Shown here: positions 9,203 through 16,980 of the stretch, one piece after another | How positions within the stretch are numbered: the first letter of the stretch is position 1 | Layout: every line of letters begins with the position of its first letter | Source: an uncultured Verrucomicrobiota bacterium | Lineage (GTDB): Bacteria > Verrucomicrobiota > Verrucomicrobiia > Methylacidiphilales > UBA1321 | Assembly: GCA_903863295.1 (NCBI GenBank) | Contig: CAIPBM010000077.1 | Coordinates: forward strand, 1-39,528 | Direction of reading: 5' to 3' | Length of the DNA: 39,528 nucleotides | Notes under the pieces: generated by a model | What the model was told of the DNA's origin: nothing | Database searches by the model: none | Seen by the model: only the letters and a program-made list of their open reading frames with translations | Position numbers and translations under genes: made by a program

Positions 9203-9505
9203 TCAAGTTCGTTTCACATCTCCCAGGTAGCCGTCAAATGTCGTGCGAGGCTACCTGGGAGCGGCGGTCTATGACCGTCGCGGCTATTCCTCCGTGGTGG
9301 CCGTCGATGTCCCCATCGGCGGATGAATCCCCTTCAACCTAGTCGTCAAGCACGGGGAGACGCTCCCACTCACAGTTGGCCCGGACAACTCGTTGTCCGG
9401 GTGCGCACCGCGCACAGGAAGCGAGGCATCCCGCCATCTTATCCGTTCGCCGTCATGGAAAATAAAAAGAGGTGAGCCAGGACTCTCCCCGCTGACCGAT
9501 CCCTT
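9203..9505. repeat. Gene-free interval holding four successive hairpins
   Basis: This region lies between the convergent clpC and FRG genes and holds no convincing gene. It contains four palindromes. A perfect 13-bp stem (CTCCCAGGTAGCC, 9220-9232 with 9249-9261) comes first. CGGCGGTCTATGACCGTCG at 9262-9280 forms the second stem. CCGTCGATG (9301-9309) pairs with 9314-9322 as the third, with one G:T pair. A perfect 10-bp stem (CCCGGACAAC, 9380-9389 with 9392-9401) is the fourth. The second is repeated exactly at 33210-33228, the third resembles 29782-29803, and the fourth resembles 15714-15737. The array probably ends transcription in both directions and looks like an accumulation site for REP-like elements. 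Confidence 0.8.
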
Positions 9506-10609
9506 TTAGGCCTTGGCGAGGGCGGCTGCCAGAGTTTCATGATCCGGTAAGAGCGCCGCCTTTGTAATGTTATGACTTGGGTTTTCGTAGGTAACGCCAT
9601 CTTGAATGAAAGCATGGCAAAAAGATCGTCTTTCCAGTATCGACCACCACGCCAACTCCGTTAACAGTGGCAAGGGCTTCCCGTCTTCTCCACACAGAGA
9701 AAAGAATCGCGCATGCTGGGCCAGTGGACGTCGAAAGGGTAGAGCAACAAACGTTATTTCTGGCGCCACCGGCTCTATCCCAAAATCTTCAAATATCCCT
9801 TTATTCACTCCCCATTTATCGCGCTGCTCACGTGCGATGATTTTTATCCCGCCCGGGACATCGATAATTTGAAAGGAAAAAAGATCGTCCAAGTAGTTCA
9901 AGTCGATAGCCCAGATCATTCCGATTTGACCTGCCGGCGGTGGACTTGAGGAGCCCCCTCCAGTCGCAAAAAAAGCAGCTACCTCTGGATTCGTGGAGAC
10001 ATCTAAAAGTGAACTCTTGGTATGACTATAATGGCGGACCGCGGCGCGTTTTCGGAATGGGTCCAACGCTGCAATTTCTGCAATTTTATTGGCACATTGA
10101 ATGGCCTTGCGTTCCTCGGCGTCTCGCTTCTTCAGTTCTTTTTCCGAAAGTTCCGCGGCTGAATCCTCAATTTGCCGCACCGGCTCGACCTCTTCAAACC
10201 AGTTACCAAAATGCTCCTTCGGGTCTATACCGGGTGGCCCTTTGAATTCGCGACGGGGAAATTCCTGGCCATTAAATGTGATCTTGGGCGGGTTATCCAC
10301 GGAGAACCGTTCCCGCGGCATGGGTTGACGGTAGGGGCCGCGCAAGCGGGTGGGCAGCAGCCGCTGGGTAATTTCAGACTGGCCCCGGTAAAAAAGGTGA
10401 TCGGTGAAGAATTGCGCTGTTCCCGCCTCGAGCCGTTGCGCCTGAATCGTCGTAACGGCTTGGAGCAAAGATTGCAGGGCAACTTTAGCGTTTCGATAAA
10501 CGGAGTAATGGAAGGCAGAACCCGCAATGCCCCAATTCGGCGGAGACATCGGGCTGTACGAAAGGTTAATGTGCCCCTCAGGACGTGGCAAAATGGTATA
10601 AGGTGGCAT
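9506..10609 (-). CDS. FRG domain-containing protein
   Basis: 367 residues. The FRG family signature appears as F-Y-R-G-Q (in DHLFYRGQSEI, about residue 73), followed by LLPTRLRG. A second block, RHYSHTKSSLLDVSTNPEVAA followed by FFATGG, corresponds to the family's RHxGxxTxLLDxTxNPxxAxxFA. The spacing between the two blocks is longer than usual and holds a charged insertion (ELSEKELKKRDAEERK). Biochemical function is not established from the sequence; such proteins are often accessory genes. The base composition is visibly more AT-rich than the flanking fab and clp genes, suggesting acquisition. It stands alone, convergent with clpC and divergent from fabD. Confidence 0.75.
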   Translation of the reverse strand: MPPYTILPRPEGHINLSYSPMSPPNWGIAGSAFHYSVYRNAKVALQSLLQAVTTIQAQRLEAGTAQFFTDHLFYRGQSEITQRLLPTRLRGPYRQPMPRERFSVDNPPKITFNGQEFPRREFKGPPGIDPKEHFGNWFEEVEPVRQIEDSAAELSEKELKKRDAEERKAIQCANKIAEIAALDPFRKRAAVRHYSHTKSSLLDVSTNPEVAAFFATGGGSSSPPPAGQIGMIWAIDLNYLDDLFSFQIIDVPGGIKIIAREQRDKWGVNKGIFEDFGIEPVAPEITFVALPFRRPLAQHARFFSLCGEDGKPLPLLTELAWWSILERRSFCHAFIQDGVTYENPSHNITKAALLPDHETLAAALAKA

Positions 10610-10866
10610 GCTCTACCTCAATTAAACCCAACCTCCGTGATAACGACAGACTTGGAAACGCCATCAAGCCTGATTGTCTTTGCTAATCCGCTAGGCCTCA
10701 AAACTATTGATGATCACCAACCAAAGCTCAAGCCCGTTAAGTAGGAAAAAGCATTGATCAAACTTATCTAAGCATTCACCTGAAGGCACCCTAAGACCAA
10801 ATCCCCCTCATCTTTTCCTGTTAAAACAAAACCGCTTTTGCTTAACATGACCGGCTCACCCATTTT

Positions 10867-11805
10867 ATGAGCAACACCAAACCCCGCGCGCTTCTCTTTT
10901 CCGGTCAGGGCGCGCAAAAGGTCGGCATGGGCGCTGACCTCTACGAAAACAGCCCCTCCGCGCAAGCCCTCTACCAACTCGCCAACACCCGCCTCAACTG
11001 GCCCCTCAGCGATTACAGCTTTCAGGGCCCCGACACCATCCTGACCGAGACCCGCGTCTGCCAGCCCGCTCTCTACACGCACGGTCTGGCTATCCTCGCC
11101 GCCTTTGAAGACCACACCGGGCGTCCCCTCCGTTTCGAGGCCGCCGCCGGGCTCTCCCTCGGTGAATACACCGCCCACGCCGCCGCAGGCAGCTTCACCT
11201 TCCAGACCGGACTCACCCTCGTCGCAGAACGGGGCCGCCTCATGCAGGAAGCCTGCAACGCCACCGTCGGCACCATGATCACCCTCCTCGGCGCCACGCC
11301 CGAGCAAGCCCGTGAGATCGCCGCCCAGTGCAATGTCGATGTCGCCAACCTCAACTGTCCCGGCCAGGTCGTCCTCTCCGGCGGCAAAAAGGAAATGGAG
11401 GGCGTCGCCGCCGCCGCCAAGGAAAAAGGCATCCGTAAGGTCATCCCGCTCAACGTCGCCGGGGCCTACCACTCCCGCCTCATGGTCAGCGCCGCCAACG
11501 AACTCGCCCCCCACCTCCGCACGGCGGAGATCAGCCTTCCCCGCGTGCCCGTCGTCGCCAACTTCAGCGCGGAAGTGCCCGAAACCCCGGACCAAATCCG
11601 TTCCACACTGGAAGCCCAAGTCTGCGGCTCCGTCCGCTGGGACGAATCGATCCGTCGCCTGATCTCGCTCGGTTTCACCGATTTCGTCGAATGCGGCCCG
11701 GGCGGCGTCATCGCCGGACTTCTGCGCCGGATCGATCCCGCCGTGAGCTGTTTATCATTGGAATCTTTCGCCGACATCGTTAAACACGCCGATGCCCTCA
11801 TCTAA
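10867..11805 (+). CDS. fabD: Malonyl CoA-acyl carrier protein transacylase
   Basis: 312 residues, normal FabD length. It moves malonyl from CoA to ACP for fatty acid elongation in the cytoplasm. Visible marks: LFSGQGAQ near the N-terminus, the nucleophile elbow GLSLG with Ser97, and the catalytic His202 in GAYHSRLM. The oxyanion/closing motif VECGPGGVI lies near the C-terminus. It is the first gene of a fab cluster and its end overlaps fabG by 14 bases. plsX and fabH, which often precede fabD, are absent; an unrelated divergent gene is there instead. No strong ribosome site is seen before the ATG. Confidence 0.95.
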   Translation: MSNTKPRALLFSGQGAQKVGMGADLYENSPSAQALYQLANTRLNWPLSDYSFQGPDTILTETRVCQPALYTHGLAILAAFEDHTGRPLRFEAAAGLSLGEYTAHAAAGSFTFQTGLTLVAERGRLMQEACNATVGTMITLLGATPEQAREIAAQCNVDVANLNCPGQVVLSGGKKEMEGVAAAAKEKGIRKVIPLNVAGAYHSRLMVSAANELAPHLRTAEISLPRVPVVANFSAEVPETPDQIRSTLEAQVCGSVRWDESIRRLISLGFTDFVECGPGGVIAGLLRRIDPAVSCLSLESFADIVKHADALI

Positions 11806-12544
11806 ATTCCTCACCGATAAAGTCGCCCTCGTCACCGGGGCCAGCCGCGGCCTTGGCAAGGCCATCGCTGTGGCCCTTGCGAAGGAAGGTGCCTCCCTCG
11901 CCCTCATCGCTCGCAGCACGGAAGTCCTCCAGGGCACCCTGGATGAAATCCGCGCCCTCGGCAGCGTGGCCGAACCCTACGCCCTCGACGTCTCCGATGG
12001 TGCCGCCGTGGAAGCCGTCGTCGAAAAAATCACCGCCCAGTTCGGCCACATCGATGTCCTCGTCAACAACGCCGGAGTCACCCGCGATGGCCTCCTCATG
12101 CGCATGTCCTCTGAGGCCTGGGACACCGTCATCAACACCAACCTTAAGGGCGCCTTCAACTTCACCAAGCCCGTCGGACGCCAGATGGTCAAGCAGCGCT
12201 CCGGGCGCATCATCAACATTTCCTCCGTCATCGGCCTGATGGGAAACGCCGGACAGGCCAACTATGCCGCGTCCAAGGCGGGCCTCATCGGCTTCAGCAA
12301 GTCGGTCGCGCGGGAATTCGCTTCCCGCGGCATTACCTGCAATGTCGTCTGCCCCGGCTTCATCGAAACCGACATGACCAAGGACTTGAGTGAAGATTTG
12401 CGAAAAAAACTTTTGGAGAAAATACCGCTTCAACGCCTGGGCCAACCGGATGATGTCGCGGGAGTTGTCTCTTTTCTTACCTCACCCGCTGCCAGCTATA
12501 TCACGGGACAAATCTTGACTGTGGACGGAGGTATGGTCATGTAA
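11792..12544 (+). CDS. fabG: 3-oxoacyl-[ACP] reductase
   Basis: 250 residues, a classical short-chain dehydrogenase. It has the NADPH-binding TGASRGLG (15-22), NNAG (92-95), the catalytic Ser in INISSVIG (144/145), and Tyr158/Lys162 in YAASK. The end GQILTVDGGMVM is typical of FabG. It reduces beta-ketoacyl-ACP in fatty acid synthesis. The ATG lies within the last codons of fabD (14-base overlap), and acpP follows after 142 bases. The gene neighbourhood supports the FabG assignment over other SDRs. Confidence 0.94.
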   Translation: MPSSKFLTDKVALVTGASRGLGKAIAVALAKEGASLALIARSTEVLQGTLDEIRALGSVAEPYALDVSDGAAVEAVVEKITAQFGHIDVLVNNAGVTRDGLLMRMSSEAWDTVINTNLKGAFNFTKPVGRQMVKQRSGRIINISSVIGLMGNAGQANYAASKAGLIGFSKSVAREFASRGITCNVVCPGFIETDMTKDLSEDLRKKLLEKIPLQRLGQPDDVAGVVSFLTSPAASYITGQILTVDGGMVM

Positions 12545-12686
12545 TACGCGCACACGAGAAGACTGAATAGCAAACTGTCAAGCAGAAGAAATTTGAATAC
12601 ATTGTCTTGACGCAAAGAAAAAGTTTGCCAAAGAAGAGAAGCGCCCGTAACAACGGCACGAACACGAAAAGGAGCTAGAATTTTTT

Positions 12687-12932
12687 ATGGCGGAAAAGTC
12701 GATTGAAGAAAAAGTAAAAGACATCATTGTGGAACAACTTGGCGTTAACCCTGAACAGGTGACGCAACAAGCCAAATTCATTGAGGATTTGGGAGCGGAC
12801 TCGCTCGATACCGTTGAACTCGTGATGGCCTTTGAAGAAGAGTTTAATGTCGAAGTGCCTGATGAAGAGGCCGAAAAACTGCAGACCGTCGGAGATGTCG
12901 TGAAGTACATCGAGGACAAGGGCTCCAAATAG
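12687..12932 (+). CDS. acpP: Acyl carrier protein
   Basis: 81 residues, acidic, with the phosphopantetheine site [10 protein letters not shown] (Ser39). It carries growing acyl chains on its prosthetic group. A ribosome site AAAGGAG precedes the ATG with an unusually long spacer that includes a run of six Ts. It follows fabG by 142 bases, and a strong intrinsic terminator directly after it can end the fabD-fabG-acpP transcript. Confidence 0.97.
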   Translation: MAEKSIEEKVKDIIVEQLGVNPEQVTQQAKFIEDLGADSLDTVELVMAFEEEFNVEVPDEEAEKLQTVGDVVKYIEDKGSK

Positions 12933-12959
12933 CCCTAGGAGCAGTTTTTCCCGAAGCAA

Positions 12960-12988
12960 GGCACCCTGGCGCACAGGGTGCCTTTTTC
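12960..12988 (+). terminator. Rho-independent terminator after acpP
   Basis: A perfect 9-bp stem GGCACCCTG / CAGGGTGCC (12960-12968 with 12974-12982), a five-base loop and a TTTTTC tail. It separates acpP from fabF, so fabF probably has its own promoter or depends on read-through. Confidence 0.88.
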
Positions 12989-13025
12989 GTTCTCATCGGG
13001 ACTTCCCTAAGCTAGAATATCAATT

Positions 13026-14267
13026 ATGAGCGAACGGCGCATTGTCATCACCGGTCTCGGGGCAGTCACCCCCCTGGGCCTCGACGTCCCCACCACCTGG
13101 GCCAATCTTCTGGCCGGACGCAGCGGCGTCTCTTCCATCACATCGTGGGACGCCTCCAAATTCGACTGCCGCTTTGCTGCGCAGGTGAAGGACTTTGAAC
13201 CGCGCAAGCACTTCTTCGTTGAGAAGGACGCGCGCCGCGCCGACCGCTACTCGCAGCTCGCCATGGCCTCCGCCAAGGAAGCCGTCCAGCACGCGGGCCT
13301 CGACCCCAAGCAATTGCAGCTCGACCGCGTCGGCGTCCTCGTCGGCTCCGGCATCGGCGGACTCAAGTCGCTCGGTGACCAGGACGAAATCCTCCTCGCC
13401 AAGGGCCCGGGCCGCGTTTCGCCCTTCATGATCCCGATGATGATCAGCAACATGGCTGCGGGTCTCATCTCCATCGAGTTCGGCTTTGCCGGCCCCAATT
13501 TCTCCGTCGTCACTGCTTGTGCGACCTCCAACAACTGTATCGGCGAAGCCTGGCGTCTCATCCGTGATGACGAAGCCGACATCATTCTCGCCGGCGGCAG
13601 TGAAGCTGCCTGCGTTCCCCTCGGCATGAGCGGTTTCGCCGCCATGCGCGCCCTCAGCACCCGCAACGACGAACCTGAAAAAGCCTCCCGTCCCTTCGAC
13701 AAGGACCGCGATGGCTTCGTCCTCGGCGAAGGCGCGGGCATCGTCATCGTGGAGGAACTGGAGCACGCCAAGAAGCGCGGTGCCAATATCCTCGCCGAGC
13801 TCACTGGCTACGGCCTCACCGCCGATGCCTACCACATGACCTCGCCCAGCGGCATCGGCGCCGTCAAGGCCATGCAACACTCTCTCCGCCGCGCCAAGCT
13901 GCCGGTCGAGAAGATCGATTACATCAACGCCCACGGCACCTCCACGCCTGTAGGCGATGTCGCCGAAACCGACGCCATCAAGGCGGTCTTTGGTGACCAC
14001 GCCAAAAAGCTGCCCGTCAGCTCCACCAAGTCGATGACCGGCCATCTCCTCGGTGCCGCCGGTGCCGCCGAGTTGATTTTCTGCATCAAGGCCATCGAGC
14101 AAAACATCATCCCGCCCACCATCAATCTCGATAACCCCGATCCCGCCTGCGACCTCGATTACGTGCCCCACAAGGCCCGCGAGACCCGCGTGGACGCCGC
14201 GCTCAGCAACTCCTTCGGCTTCGGCGGCCACAACGCCACCCTGCTCGTCCAGCGCTTCGTCGGCTAG
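13026..14267 (+). CDS. fabF: 3-oxoacyl-[ACP] synthase II
   Basis: 413 residues, the normal KAS II length. The condensing-enzyme triad is visible: Cys165 in TACATSNN, His303 in NAHGTSTP and His340 in [10 protein letters not shown], with Lys335 nearby. The C-terminal glycine-rich SFGFGGHNA closes the active site. It elongates acyl-ACP with malonyl-ACP. It lies 93 bases past acpP, beyond a terminator. The following 185 bases hold a dispersed repeat. Confidence 0.95.
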   Translation: MSERRIVITGLGAVTPLGLDVPTTWANLLAGRSGVSSITSWDASKFDCRFAAQVKDFEPRKHFFVEKDARRADRYSQLAMASAKEAVQHAGLDPKQLQLDRVGVLVGSGIGGLKSLGDQDEILLAKGPGRVSPFMIPMMISNMAAGLISIEFGFAGPNFSVVTACATSNNCIGEAWRLIRDDEADIILAGGSEAACVPLGMSGFAAMRALSTRNDEPEKASRPFDKDRDGFVLGEGAGIVIVEELEHAKKRGANILAELTGYGLTADAYHMTSPSGIGAVKAMQHSLRRAKLPVEKIDYINAHGTSTPVGDVAETDAIKAVFGDHAKKLPVSSTKSMTGHLLGAAGAAELIFCIKAIEQNIIPPTINLDNPDPACDLDYVPHKARETRVDAALSNSFGFGGHNATLLVQRFVG

Positions 14268-14290
14268 GCTGTCCGTTCGATTGGGAAGTC

Positions 14291-14325
14291 CGTCATCCTG
14301 AGCTTGTCGAAGGATCAGCCCCCGG
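14291..14325. repeat. Dispersed repeat, CGTCATCCTGAG family (copy 1)
   Basis: 35 bases beginning CGTCATCCTGAG and ending in a CCGG-type segment match 38507-38541 with only two differences. A remnant (CGTCATCCTGA) lies at 20780-20790. It resembles a short repeat widely scattered in soil bacteria. It lies between fabF and galK and is not part of a gene. Confidence 0.75.
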
Positions 14326-14452
14326 AAGACTCTCACTTCTGCAAAAGCTCAGTATGGAGAAGCTCTTTGAGCGCACTTCAGACTTCCGATAATCTAGCTG
14401 GTCGAATCCCTTCTACCGCGACTAGAGTCCTTCCTGTATCACAACTTTCCTG

Positions 14453-15544
14453 ATGAATTCCCAGACCTCCTACGCCCCCGGCCGCGCCGAACTCCTCGGT
14501 AACCACACCGACTACAACGAAGGCTATGTCCTCGCCCTCGCCGTTGATCGCGGCACCACCCTCACCGGTCAGGCCAGCGGCGACCGCACCATCCGCATTC
14601 ATTCGCGTGAACTGAATCAAGACGTGGTCGTCGACCTCGATCACCTCGCCGCCGAAAACGTCGCCCCCTGGTCCCGCTACATCCTCGGCGTCGTCGATCA
14701 ATTCCGCCGTCACGACCTCCCCGTTGAAGGCTTCTCCGTGGAAATCACCAGCAACCTTCCCCTCGGCGCGGGCCTCAGCAGCAGCGCCTCTCTGGAAAAC
14801 GCCACCGTCCTTTTCCTCTCGAAGCTCTTCGGGGCCAAGCTCGACCCCATGCAGATGGCGCGCATCTCCCAGAAAGCCGAGCACGATTTCGTCGGCGTCC
14901 GTTGCGGCCTGCTCGACCAGATCGCCTCGCTCATGAGCACGGCCCACCACGCCACCACCATCGATTGCCGCACCAATGAAGTCGGCCACGTCCCGCTCGA
15001 CGGCAAGACCAGCATCATCATCGCCAACTCCGGCGTGAAGCACGCGCTCGTCGGCGGCGAATACAACGAACGCCGCTCCGATTGCGAAGCCGCCGCCCAC
15101 GCCCTCGGCGTCCGTTTCCTCCGCGATGCCACCACCGATCAACTCAAGGCCCGCCAAAGCGAACTGGCCGAGCGCATCTACCATCGCGCCCTCCACATCA
15201 CCGGCGAGAACGAGCGCGTGCTCGAAGGCTCCGACGCCCTGCGCCACGGCGACCTCGCCCGTTTCGGCCAACTCATGTTCGAGTCGCACGAAAGCTCCCG
15301 GTTCAACTTCGAGAATTCGTGCCCGGAACTCGATCACCTCGTCGCCACCGCGCGCCAGACCCCCGGCGTCTACGGCGCCCGCCTCAGCGGCGGCGGTTTC
15401 GGCGGGGCCACCATCAATCTCATCGAAAAAGGTCGCGAAGACGAGGTTGTCCATGCCCTCACCGCCGCCCTCCCCGGCGTCAGTTGCCTCGTCACGGAAG
15501 CCGCCGACGGCGCCCTCGCCTACGCCGCCAGTCATCCGGCTTAG
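14453..15544 (+). CDS. galK: Galactokinase (GHMP kinase family)
   Basis: 363 residues with the GHMP order. Substrate motif 1 reads APGRAELLGNHTDYNEG (residues 8-24). The ATP-binding loop is LPLGAGLSSSAS (102-113), and the catalytic aspartate is Asp155 in RCGLLDQ. Motif 3, LSGGGFGGATI, lies near the C-terminus. The reaction is ATP-dependent phosphorylation of galactose to galactose-1-phosphate. The signature usually reads GEHTDY, and here Glu is Asn; in known galactokinases that Glu contacts the sugar. The enzyme might therefore prefer another sugar, or this may be a lineage form. No other Leloir gene is adjacent. Repeat-containing spacers flank it. Confidence 0.85.
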   Translation: MNSQTSYAPGRAELLGNHTDYNEGYVLALAVDRGTTLTGQASGDRTIRIHSRELNQDVVVDLDHLAAENVAPWSRYILGVVDQFRRHDLPVEGFSVEITSNLPLGAGLSSSASLENATVLFLSKLFGAKLDPMQMARISQKAEHDFVGVRCGLLDQIASLMSTAHHATTIDCRTNEVGHVPLDGKTSIIIANSGVKHALVGGEYNERRSDCEAAAHALGVRFLRDATTDQLKARQSELAERIYHRALHITGENERVLEGSDALRHGDLARFGQLMFESHESSRFNFENSCPELDHLVATARQTPGVYGARLSGGGFGGATINLIEKGREDEVVHALTAALPGVSCLVTEAADGALAYAASHPA

Positions 15545-16093
15545 AAAGCCAGGATAAGAGAGCGGGCTTTTGCGTCCCTATTTCCCCCTCGTTCCCAAGT
15601 TGCACTTGGGAACGCCCCATGACTCCCCGCGAAATTCCATTTCGCGCTGATCCGCCCCCCCGGTCTCACAAGGAAAACATCGATCTAATGCCCCGCAATC
15701 TACGCTCCCAGTTGGCCCGGACAAGGAGTTGTCGGGGTAGCCGCAGGCCACCGAAGGATCGTCCGTTGATTGGCAACTCTTCTGGCAACCTCCCGTTAGC
15801 TCGCAAGGGTCCGATCACTAAATGCCTCTATCTACCCGTAAAACTCCCAACTCAGAAGCATGTCATCTTAAGCCTCAATCTGACCCCGTCAGTTATCCCA
15901 ACGGGATTAAATCCTATCGCCCAGGGTTGCGAGGCACGAGCTACCCTGGGTGGTCCGAAAAGCAATCCAACCCTGAAAGGGTTGAATCCCCCATCATTCC
16001 TGATCAACAAACAGCCCCTGCTCGATGGGACTTCGTTCCGCCAACAGAAAGAAATCTAGACAATTCCACATCCCAGAGGCGTCCTTAGAAGAG
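15545..16093. repeat. Gene-free repeat island between galK and the ECF sigma gene
   Basis: No convincing gene. Several palindromic modules occur. CGTTCCCAAGT pairs with ACTTGGGAACG at 15590-15614, and a GCGAAATtccATTTCGC hairpin follows near 15633-15650. A degenerate copy of the CCCGGACAA hairpin of 9380-9401 lies at about 15714-15737. At 15890-15990 is a composite: an ACGGGATTAAATCC segment, CCCAGGGT pairing with ACCCTGGG (15920-15927 / 15943-15950), then AACCCTgaaAGGGTT (15969-15983). The last composite resembles a repeat found in several unrelated bacterial phyla. The sigma promoter should lie in the final part but is not identifiable. Confidence 0.75.
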
Positions 16094-16609
16094 ATGAAGC
16101 CTCCTGATCCCCTGGAAACGCTCTATCAGGAGCATGCGCCCACCTTATTTCGCTTCCTCATTCGCCTCACCGGCAACGAAGCCGAAGTCAAAGACATCCT
16201 CCAGGAAATTTTTATCCGGCTCGCACGCTCGCCTTCCTTGCTGAAAGACGTCGCCTCACCCCGCTCCTACCTCTTCCGCATGGCCCATCGCCTCGTCATT
16301 GACCACGCGCGGCGCGAGCAAACCCGTCACCGCTATGACGAGGAGGCCCAACGCGATCCCTCGCTTCATGATGCCCCGTCCGCCCCCGATCCTGACGAGT
16401 CATGGCGCCAAAATCTTCTCCGGGAAACGCTCTCAACCCTGCCCCCGGAACAAAAGGCCGTCGTCATTCTGAAAATTTGGGAAGGACTGACTTACTCCCA
16501 AATCGCCGATGTCCTCAACATCCCCGCCGATACCGCGGCCAGCCGTTACCGCTACGCCTTAGACAAATTACGACACGCCCTGCGTCCTTTACAGAGAGAC
16601 CTCCCATGA
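16094..16609 (+). CDS. ECF-type RNA polymerase sigma factor
   Basis: 171 residues from the ATG at 16094, which follows AGAAGAG closely; the frame extends upstream to 16025 without family similarity. Region 2 (about 12-80) contains RFLIRLTGNEAEVKDILQE and RSYLFRMAHRLVIDHARR, the core-binding and -10 recognition part. Region 4 (about 115-165) contains LPPEQKAVVILKIWEGLTYSQ and the helix-turn-helix IADVLNIPADTAASRYRYALD. Such factors redirect RNA polymerase to a small regulon, often including their own operon. The stop overlaps the next start in ATGA. Confidence 0.92.
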   Translation: MKPPDPLETLYQEHAPTLFRFLIRLTGNEAEVKDILQEIFIRLARSPSLLKDVASPRSYLFRMAHRLVIDHARREQTRHRYDEEAQRDPSLHDAPSAPDPDESWRQNLLRETLSTLPPEQKAVVILKIWEGLTYSQIADVLNIPADTAASRYRYALDKLRHALRPLQRDLP

Positions 16610-16980
16610 ACGACGAACAACTTGAACAACGTTTGCGCCAAATGCCCGCGCCGGAGTTACCCCAGGCCTGGCAAAAGGAAATCCTCGCTCAGGCCCGTCG
16701 TGAAATCCGCTCGTCCTCGCGCCAGCCTCGCGTTCCCCTCACCGTGTGGTTGTTCCAGCTTGGCCAGAGAAATCCGTTCACCACCACCGCCCTGGCCACC
16801 CTCTGGGCCCTCATTCTCATTTTCAAGGCCACGACACCCGTTTCGACTTCCAACACCGAATGGCTCGCGCACCTTGATCCCAATCAACCTATTCACTTCC
16901 TCTCCATATCCGAGGAAATCCTTCTCGCCAATCTGGAACCGCAGGAATCCCAACAACCTGCTTATCGCCCCATCCCATGA
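16606..16980 (+). CDS. Small single-span membrane protein, possible anti-sigma partner
   Basis: 124 residues. The N-terminal cytoplasmic part (MNDEQLEQRLRQMPAPELPQ) is short and charged. One transmembrane segment lies at about 64-85 (TTALATLWALILIFKATT), followed by a short outer tail. Position and topology, directly after an ECF sigma gene with a four-base ATGA overlap, are those of an anti-sigma factor. The zinc anti-sigma motif HxxxCxxC is absent, and no cysteine is seen. It could be a minimal anti-sigma or an unrelated membrane component. The next gene again starts within an ATGA overlap. Confidence 0.75.
   Translation: MNDEQLEQRLRQMPAPELPQAWQKEILAQARREIRSSSRQPRVPLTVWLFQLGQRNPFTTTALATLWALILIFKATTPVSTSNTEWLAHLDPNQPIHFLSISEEILLANLEPQESQQPAYRPIP

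Noticed and set aside
13020..15535. Long minus-strand frames opposite fabF and galK
   Set aside because: They are shadows of strongly coding GC-rich genes with acidic/Gly-rich nonsense composition.
15590..15614. Short palindromes considered as a CRISPR array
   Set aside because: The copies are not regularly spaced, are far apart and have no spacer series or cas genes.
15082..16059. Long Arg/Pro-rich open frame running from galK into the spacer
   Set aside because: It is an alternative frame of galK continued through repeat DNA. Its composition is typical of GC-rich shadow frames.
16402..16605. Longer reading of the small membrane protein gene from 16402
   Set aside because: It lies inside the sigma gene in another frame. 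The ATG at 16606 overlaps the sigma stop in ATGA.
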